64,000 nt of DNA. It comes from Ascaphus truei (taxonomy: Eukaryota > Chordata > Amphibia > Anura > Ascaphidae). The notes beneath the pieces were generated by a model. That model saw only the letters and a list, made by a program, of their open reading frames with translations. It was not told where the DNA came from and searched no databases. This document shows positions 56,981 to 64,000 of this stretch, one piece after another (positions within the stretch are counted from its first letter, which is position 1; every line of letters begins with the position of its first letter). The position numbers were made by a program, and so were the translations under genes. The stretch lies in contig CM071573.1 of the NCBI GenBank assembly GCA_036426205.1, forward strand, positions 76,146,743-76,210,742. The letters are read 5' to 3'.

Positions 56981-57204
56981 GTATACATGGGACGGATGTT
57001 GATCCAGGGATTAATCCGATTGCCAATTCTTGGTGTCAGGAAGGAATTAATTTTTCCCCTTAATGGGGTTTTTTGTTTGCCTTCCTCTGGATCAATAAGT
57101 AAGTATAGATATAGAATAAAGTATCTGTTGTCTAAATTTAGCATAGGTTGAACTTGATGGACGTACGTCTTTTTTCAACCTCATCTACTATGTAACTATG
57201 TAAC

Positions 57205-57502
57205 ATGCAATGTGGTGATTTTAAGATTAAAAATTCATGTTTTAATTTATGCACGTTTTATGAGTTTAATAATGGGCCAATAATCTATTATCCATATCTG
57301 GATAATAGTTATTTGGCACATTATTGTACTGTATGTGTTTGGGGGGGGGGGGGCGATGTATGTATTGAATGTATAGGTCAGGTTTATTTATTTTACATTC
57401 ATGGTTGGTTCCTTGGTTCTGCGTGAGACCTCTGGAGACCACCTGCGGTATCCTCGGGTATCTCACGGGTATCAGACTGCATGGTCCACGGGTGACACCT
57501 GC
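57205..57502. repeat. Dispersed repeat with TCCATATCTGGATA hairpin
   Basis: TTATCCATATCTGGATAATA forms a hairpin near 57287-57309. TATTGTACTGTATGTGTT and a G run follow. Related copies are at 46850 and 59428-59510. Confidence 0.55.
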
Positions 57503-57610
57503 GGGGAAGAACCGGTGGTCCCACATCCGTGGGGGCACCGCGGACCCATAGTGTGTGGGGAAGAACCGGTGGTCCCACATCTGTGGGGGCACCGCAGACC
57601 CGTAGTGAGC
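57503..57610. repeat. 54-bp tandem duplication
   Basis: Two consecutive units beginning GGGGAAGAACCGGTGGTCCC differ at only a few positions. The surrounding 57420-57880 is GC-rich with GGTGGGACC-like words and no recognisable domain in its frames. Confidence 0.85.
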
Positions 57611-58139
57611 ACCCGTGGGTCCCCAGACCCCCGTGGGAACCACCGGAGGCCCCTCAGACACCTGTGGGTCTGACCCAGGGCTCCCAGACATCCACAGGCC
57701 TACCGTGGGGACCCAATTGTGGCCCATGGTGACTCGCGGAGACCACCTGGTGGGCCAAGGCACCTGGCGGGACCCACCAACAGGCCTCCAGAACCTGTAT
57801 GAAACAAGTTGCTGGTACCCTGTAGGTCTGTCAGGTGACCCGCCGGGCCCACCGGGGATTCGCGTGGGGCTGGGGTATGAACCCTGTATGTAAAAGGATA
57901 AATCATGTAATTATGGGGGGCACAGGGGGAGGGTAATGTATTTAATAAATAGAATGATGTTTATTGTGGGGCTGTGTGTTATTTTAATTGTGGGTACTGG
58001 GGGTGGGGCGAGGGGTATTGGCCCCAAGGGTATGTGGGTAGGCCCCCCATCTGGGTAGTGGGTGAGGGTGGTTAGGCCTCACGGGGTGGGGGGTTAATGG
58101 GGGAGGGTATGTAGGCCTCCCGAGTGGTGGGTGAGGGTG
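57611..58139. other. GC-rich then G-rich unassigned DNA
   Basis: Words such as GGTGGGTCC and GGGTGAGGGTGG recur with loose spacing. I see no gene. Confidence 0.35.
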
Positions 58140-58140
58140 G

Positions 58141-58196
58141 GTTAACCCCTTAATGCCGGTAGCAGTTAATAACCGCTATGGTGATTAAGGGGTTAG
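58141..58196. repeat. Short palindromic repeat
   Basis: TTAACCCCTTAATGCC and its mirror ATTAAGGGGTTAG flank a centre with GCAGTTAATAACCGCT. It is probably the same family as 59575-59615. Confidence 0.6.
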
Positions 58197-58315
58197 GGGA
58201 CATTACATTGGATGTTTTTATTCTTGTGTATGTCTTGCAGCATCGGAGGAGGCATGGGCAGGATGAAGATGAGGATGAAGATGGCCTTCATCGTGGGTGC
58301 CTGTAAAAGGTAAGT

Positions 58316-58719
58316 ACAAAGGATAGTATCCGTGGACGCCTATATTGACAACTACTATGAAAAGGATATACGAAAACCAAGCCTGTTGGCTGTGAAGAAA
58401 CGTGGCTCCTCACGGTGTGCTTAAAAGAAAAGAAAAAGCACAACACATAGCGTAATACTGTAGAATATATGACAAACAACACTTAAGACAACATATAACA
58501 GCTGAGAAATAGATAGGTGAATTTACACAATAAAAACATTTAATAACAATTAATATAATACACAATACACATGGACATATATTATGTGGACAAGTAAAAA
58601 TGAATGAAATAATGATTCTAATACTCCGTAGCACCGATGATGATAGTTGCAATGCCTACTCACCAGATGGAATAGGTTTGCAGTCAGTGGATAGTTTAGA
58701 GAGTATCCCCTCTCGTTTC
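58316..58719. repeat. Near-perfect foldback, left arm (404 bp)
   Basis: It is the inverted copy of 58830-59233. By eye the arms differ at only about three positions. An 80-codon frame on the minus strand of this arm is residue-identical to one on the plus strand of the other arm, so at least 243 bp are identical. Confidence 0.95.
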
Positions 58720-58829
58720 TGCTGTTTACCATCTACTGGACGTCCTTCCCAGCGTGTTGCAGGAGTTCCTGTTTGACGATTTACACACACGAGCAGACGG
58801 AGACGCCAGTCAGCAGAGAGCAGCTTAAA

Positions 58830-59233
58830 GAAACGAGAGGGGATACTCTCTAAACTATCCACTGCCTGCAAACCTATTCCATCTGGTGAGTAGGCATTGC
58901 AACTATCATCATCGGTGCTACGGAGTATTAGAATCATTATTTCATTCATTTTTACTTGTCCACATAATATATGTCCATGTGTATTGTGTATTATATTAAT
59001 TGTTATTAAATGTTTTTATTGTGTAAATTCACCTATCTATTTCTCAGCTGTTATATGTTGTCTTAAGTGCTGTTTGTCATATATTCTACAGTATTACGCT
59101 ATGTGTTGTGCTTTTTCTTTTCTTTTAAGCACACCGTGAGGAGCCACGTTTCTTCACAGCCAACAGGCTTGGTTTTTGTATATCCTTTTCATAGTAGTTG
59201 TCAATATAGGCGCCCACGGATACTAGCCTTTGT
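58830..59233. repeat. Near-perfect foldback, right arm (404 bp)
   Basis: This is the mirror of 58316-58719 across a 110-bp spacer. The right flank continues with GACCAGGGGGTCAG and then TTTGCGGTTAGCGCTACC, which looks like a retroelement tail. Confidence 0.95.
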
Positions 59234-59427
59234 TCATACTGTTGTTCTGACCAGGGGGTCAGTTTTTTGTATCCCAGGCAGCCCCTTATGTATAGTTAAT
59301 TATCTAAACATAGGGTACTGGATACTACGTCATATCTTTGCGGTTAGCGCTACCTGTTTTGTTGTTTTTATGTAAAAGGTAAGTGTCATATATATTGCCT
59401 GTATTTATTGTAATTTATATGTATTTA

Positions 59428-59483
59428 AAATGGGCAAATGCATTATTATCCATATGTGGATAATAGTAATTTTGCCCATTACA
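59428..59483. repeat. Hairpin repeat (TTATCCATATGTGGATAA)
   Basis: AATGGGCAAATGCATT and AATTTTGCCCATT flank the centre. It is related to 57265-57325. Confidence 0.6.
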
Positions 59484-59574
59484 GTACTGTATGTGTTAGG
59501 GGGCGGGGGGGCGGGGGGATGTGTGTTGTTTATTGGTGGCAATTGTCCCCAATAAACATGCTAATGTGCCTTAA

Positions 59575-59615
59575 CCCCTTCATTGCCTTAGCGGCTATCC
59601 GCTAAGGTAATGAAG
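59575..59615. repeat. Short palindromic repeat, copy 2
   Basis: CTTCATTGCCTTAGCGG and CCGCTAAGGTAATGAAG are 17-bp arms with one mismatch and a four-base loop. The right arm and following 24 bp repeat 51646-51690. Confidence 0.8.
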
Positions 59616-59642
59616 CTGCATTAATGTAAATTTTAGTAATAG

Positions 59643-59910
59643 TGTGTGGGAGCAGGGGGTCCCCTGAGCTGAACTGCATTGATTTCTGCCTCAGAGACCC
59701 CCTGCTTCCCGAGTTACATGCCCTGGTTTGGGGCATCGGTGCCAGTGTGGACGCCATCTTTATAGAGCCCACGTCGCGTCTTGGACGCTATAAAGATTGC
59801 GGCGGCACTGGCACCCGATGCCCCATACCGGGGCCTGTAACTCGGGAAGTAGGGGGTCCTCGGACCTGAAACCAATGCGGTTCAGCTCGGGAGACCCCCT
59901 TCTCATGTAC
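59643..59910. repeat. Long foldback-family repeat, both arms present
   Basis: AGCAGGGGGTCCCCTGAGCT on the left is mirrored by AGCTCGGGAGACCCCCTTCT at the right. The inner stretch GGCATCGGTGCCAGTG mirrors CACTGGCACCCGATGCC. The whole unit can fold on itself. Frames on both strands echo each other for this reason. Confidence 0.8.
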
Positions 59911-62284
59911 ACTATTATTAAAATGTATTTATTTAGTGTACGATCGCCTGTAACAGCCTTGCATGGAGATGGCAAATCTCCATGCAAATGTTACATGCGG
60001 CTTTTTTTTCTATCACTTAGCGTACGTAAAGGTTAAGAATGCTAGCAGGGGGGAAAAAGCAACACGAACGCTGTGGCTGTTTTGAGCTATTTTGAGCAGG
60101 TACGTTAAAAAATGGCCTCAAGGCCTTAGTGCATCGCGTCCCCGGCTTCACTTTTTAACGAGCCTGTTTTTTGGCCAAATCAGAACGCAAAGCCATTGAG
60201 CTCAGTGCATAGCCCCCATAGAATTAAAAGAGGGTGTACTTTGTTTTTCACACAACTGTATAAGCACTTTGGGGCATGGGAATCAAGACGTTACCAGTCT
60301 CTACACAACGTATTTGAAGCAGCAACAAATATATAAATAATAAACTCAAAAGAAAAGGTAACCCCATACAATTTGTGTAAACATGAAATCATAACTTTTA
60401 TTTAATACGTTAAAAACATTAAGAGAAACCCATAAAACAAAAAGTTACCATGAGAATAACTATTTAAAAAGAGAGATAAGCAGTCTCTTTATATAGGATT
60501 AGCCACAGAGAGTTTAATAGAATACACTAATGCACAATCAGTAAGGGAATATGTAAGCTGTCTGCTTCATTCCTTGAGAGTTATATCTGTTGGCTGCCAG
60601 TGATCGGAAGTTTGCTCTTTTGTATCATCTCACATATTTATACTCCTGATTACCCCTTGTTAAGTTTTAGAGGTATTCTGGGTATTAATAGTATCCCCCT
60701 CCCTCTCAGCTGGGAAAGGACCACTACTAGTATAGAGGTTATATATACATTTAAATCATGAGTTAGATATATGAAGCCTGTTAATCTGATTTCTTACATT
60801 TGTCACATTTTTCTTACAAGCCACAGTTTGTGACCTCAAACCTTTGCAGATTTAACTGATGCAAAGAGATTGGAAAATGCCAGCAGTTATAAGCGCAACT
60901 TTTGATACATCTCATTATAATATTGCACTGACTATTTCCTCCCCAAACGCCTTCTTCCATAACCACGCCCCAAATTGTTCATTAGCGCAAACTTTTAGCA
61001 ATGCCCTGTAATACATTGACACAAAGTGACGTGTGTGTAGCGATGGGTGAATTAGTCAAAATTGAAGCCGTTCATTTTCCATTGATTTTTTTTAACCAAA
61101 ATATGATCTGCGTTCAGATATCCGAACGGGAGGATTGGGCGCTAACAAATGTGGGGGCGGATTTCTGAATCCACATCAGTTTCCCTCCGCAGACTTTACA
61201 AAATACAAAATCTGCTCGCCCCTGCGCTAAGCCCCTCTTATTCCCAAACCCAAGAACACAATGGTTTAGACCCCTATTTTTACTTCTCCTAAATCATTTT
61301 TTTTTCATCCGCTTTCGAATTCAAATTCATGTCTATCCGAATTCAAATGTGGATTTCCAATGATAAAATAAGAATTAGCATTTTAATTGCTGATTTGAAT
61401 TTTAGCAAAAAAAATTGCCCACCTCTACGTATGGGTCTCTTTATCTAATATGGATTTTGTTCACTTTTTCATAACTCCTGAAATCCCTCCACAAAATAAA
61501 GTACTGAATTCCAGAAGTGTACAAGGAATGCGTGCTTTGATCTATCGTGGTACTAGAATGGTCCAAAAACACAAGCTACTTGTGGGTTTAAATATCAAAC
61601 AGACAGATGAGGTTAGCAAAGTTTTCAGAAGAGATTATGGAATGTTCGGCTAAGAAACAGATAACATTTCATTTTACGTGACAAAAATAAAACCCCTAAA
61701 CATTTGGCTCTGCAGTGCAATTTACCACGTTGGGACATCTTGTTGCCGTTTGGTTTGTAAAAGTGCTACATTTTATGGCCTTATTTTATTACAAAATGAT
61801 TGCAAGGCAACTTTATTGGTTTGATGTATCCAGCCAGGAAACGACCAGTGACTAAGTGCTGATTGCCAGTTATGTGCAGTCAGTGTAATAAAACCTCCAT
61901 ATTTTGGAATATAGTATTCTGGAATGGAATCCCAAAACACAACAATGTAACTAGTGGTAAATCAATCCATATTATTTTATATCAAACAAAATGAACTTCT
62001 CTTCTAACTGAGCTTACTGATTGCACCGAAGTATTAGTGACAATATTGGTTGATGATACTTATCTGTAGTCATTTTCTAGAAAATTGAACCTGAGATGTT
62101 ATATCTTTCTTAAGGCTTGTACTGAGCATATCCCTAAGCGAATGGTGTAATTTATAGTACAGTTCCACCTACAGTAGCAACACATGTTGGAATTTAAGTA
62201 AAGTGGAAGGCGTGTTAGAAAACGATTCTAGGACATTTTTGAACAGCAAACTCTTCCAACTCGTTTCTTATTAAGGATGGGAAA
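59911..62284. other. Low-copy or unassigned DNA
   Basis: Short A and T runs and a 67-codon frame at 61450-61653 with no recognisable domain. No element ends were identified. Confidence 0.35.
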
Positions 62285-62595
62285 TTAGAAGCAGCTGGAG
62301 CTGAAACTCACTATTTTCAGCTTTGGGTTCACTGCTCGGTTCCCGAGATACTTTACCAGTGAAGTTATACGGTTTAAAGTTCCATCCCAAGGAAACAAAA
62401 TGGTTGCCTAATTTCAGGCCAATAGAAAGCTGCCACCTCATTGCTTGCAGCTTCCTATTGGACGGTCAATCAAATCCACCTTTAAAAAACAAGAAGTAAT
62501 GCCAGTAACCTCACGTGTAAGTATCTCAGAAACCAGGGAGTCCTTGGATCTGAAAATAATCCAGTTCACCCCCCCTCCCCCCCACCGGTTCCAGT
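62285..62595. repeat. Foldback-family repeat, decayed
   Basis: GAGCTGAAACTCACTATTTT and GTTCCCGAGATACTTTACC on the left mirror AAGTATCTCAGAAACCAGGG and TCTGAAAATAATCCAGTTC on the right. The inner part has AGGCCAATAGAAAGCTGCC mirrored by GCAGCTTCCTATTGGACGG. Confidence 0.7.
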
Positions 62596-62873
62596 CCTAT
62601 ATAAAAAGTGGTGATTAGTTTGGGGGGGATTGCTGTATAATACTGTAGGTTACTTTTATTATAAGAGCACATTTTGGCAAACGTATGCTTGCAAGCCTAT
62701 CTATAAAAAGCAACCTAACAAATATCACAGAGTGTCTGTCATTTATATGGGCTTGTTATGCGTTGAAACCTGTCTGAGGAAGGAAAAGTGTTAGTTATCA
62801 AGTAGAGTTTTAAAGCAGTTAAAAAAAATTACAATGAAGGACAATTTTAGCCCCTTTGCTTGAACATCTTCTA

Positions 62874-63023
62874 AAGCAGGAGTGGTCAATCCAGCCCTCA
62901 AGGGCCACCAACAGGTCAGGTTTTCAGGATATCCCTGCTTCAGTACAGGTGGCTCAATCAGTGGCTCACCCAAAATGACTAAATGGTGGTCCTTGAGGGC
63001 GGGAGTTGTCCATCCTGGTTTTA
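62874..63023. mobile_element. Palindromic MITE, nearly complete copy
   Basis: CCAGCCCTCAAGGGCCACC and GGATATCCCTGCTTCAGTAC lead to a centre with GGCTCAATCAGTGGCTCACC. The right arm is shortened and keeps GGTGGTCCTTGAGGGCGGG. Confidence 0.75.
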
Positions 63024-63029
63024 AAGGAC

Positions 63030-64000
63030 ACAGCTTCCATACCCTTCACAAGACGGCAATCCGAGCAAGATGTGAATGTGATTTTAGAACCTAATAATGA
63101 ACCGATATATCATTAAACTCTAGTGCTCATTTGCTAAATCTATGACGAGGATTACAATATCCCGTCCTTTGTATACACACATGAAAAAAAATATACAGTA
63201 TAACTATGCATGATCTCAGGAATCCACACCTTTATAAGTGTGCCAATTTGAGTGAAATGTACAGTAGCAATTTGTGTCAAAGACAACAGACAATTGTTTA
63301 GAATTGAGACTTTGCGTCCGATTGTAAACTGTTGGGCTAAGTAGTTGATATACAAACATACAATGATATACAAATGAAAGAAAAGGGGGGGGGGGTGAGA
63401 ATAACACTGGTTGCCTCAATGTCAAATCCCAAACAATATGTGCAAGTATGCCTGGCTGCAAATGTATTCAACTCAAACAAACAACCGCTGAATCATCAGC
63501 TTCAGAGCCCTGCAGCCTTCATATAGGAAAGAGAAGAGAAAAGCTCCCCCTGTGGCTTGTTCCATTATGAATCAGTATGATCAGTGTAATAGATAGCATA
63601 TCTCTGAAGGTCATCTCTCCTTCTATTAAAATTGCAGGCATGCTCAAGGTTCTTCCTTAATTGCTTGTTGCCTCATGATTCTTTGTATTAGACGAATCAC
63701 AATCTGAACTGCAACGTGAATCATAATTCACCGTACAGTTTATCCCCTTAGGACTTGATTGAATTCCATAATGCGTTTGCTCTCGCCCTCTCCTTGTGAT
63801 TAGAATTCCAGTTTCCTATGGACAACAAATGCTCATTGGAATTCGAAAGGCACTTAAAAGTAAAGTTATAAAGTTGCAGGATTAAGGTCAATTACAAGAG
63901 CAGCTGAGAATGAACTAATGTCATACACATATCAACCTGAGGGAAGCCGAGGTGATGGTTGCAGCAAATTTTCACACCTGTCTTCAAAAGTATATTGTAC
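63030..64000. other. Low-copy DNA, possible conserved non-coding element at 63480-63990
   Basis: It has no repeat hallmarks and no coding frame. It is rich in AT-hook- and homeobox-like words such as TAATTG, TGATTAGAATTCC and CATAATTCA. This texture resembles vertebrate conserved non-coding elements, but that is an impression and not an alignment. Confidence 0.3.

Larger units (their letters stand above)
52328..57204 (+). mobile_element. Nearly full-length CR1-type LINE
   Basis: Leader, ORF1, ORF2 and a 224-bp 3' UTR are in the expected order. The 3' end is CTATGTAACTATGTAAC, an eight-base repeat (TATGTAAC) typical of CR1 tails. The same 3' end, inverted, is at 32068-32598 and partly at 43318-43510. 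Most LINE copies are severely 5' truncated, so retention of the leader is uncommon. No target duplication was identified. Confidence 0.88.

Noticed and set aside
58410..59139. Two identical 80-residue proteins on opposite strands
   Set aside because: They are the same 243 bp in inverted arms. The identity reflects the foldback, and the residue composition is unlike a real protein.

Overview
The window reads as intergenic or intronic DNA of a vertebrate, most likely an anuran amphibian. That call rests on the mix of repeats: CR1-, L2- and RTE-type LINEs, Tc1, hAT- and Harbinger-type MITEs, Ty3/Gypsy-like LTRs and Penelope-like traces. I found no convincing host protein-coding exon, no rRNA or tRNA gene, no CRISPR array and no operon structure. 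Every long reading frame I can explain belongs to a mobile element or a tandem repeat.

Layout. 1-1.5 kb: a complete solo LTR with a 5-bp target duplication, next to a GC-rich foldback. 1.85-11.46 kb: a ~4.7-kb block present twice in tandem. Both copies carry the same L2 LINE nested in an RTE LINE with the same target duplication, and they differ mainly by single-base indels. 11.4-19.4 kb: small MITEs, a 27-bp minisatellite, an inverted duplication and a decayed LINE reverse transcriptase. 19.5-25.2 kb: a dispersed repeat family and a ~1.05-kb foldback. 26-29.7 kb: a Harbinger-like MITE, an RTE remnant, and two LTRs of one family, one of which carries an inserted hAT MITE. 29.7-31.3 kb: a LINE split by a 900-bp, 18-bp-unit minisatellite. 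32-46 kb: CR1 and L2 tails, a likely Penelope-like fragment, microsatellites and foldbacks among low-copy sequence. 46.9-48.1 kb: an unassigned 399-codon frame, probably part of an LTR element. 48.5-52 kb: LTRs, a MITE, a hammerhead-like motif and a Tc1 transposase relic. 52.3-57.2 kb: a nearly full-length CR1-type LINE with duplicated 5' leader, ORF1 (zinc-finger/coiled-coil plus SGNH esterase) and ORF2 (endonuclease plus reverse transcriptase), broken by only a few lesions. 58.3-59.2 kb: a nearly perfect foldback with 404-bp arms. 59.6-64 kb: further foldbacks and low-copy DNA, ending in a possible conserved non-coding element.

I did not find an undescribed multi-gene system. The observations most worth a second look are the hammerhead-ribozyme-like motifs, the two giant foldbacks, the inverted duplication inside a MITE, the unassigned 399-codon frame, and the tandem block, which may be an assembly artefact.
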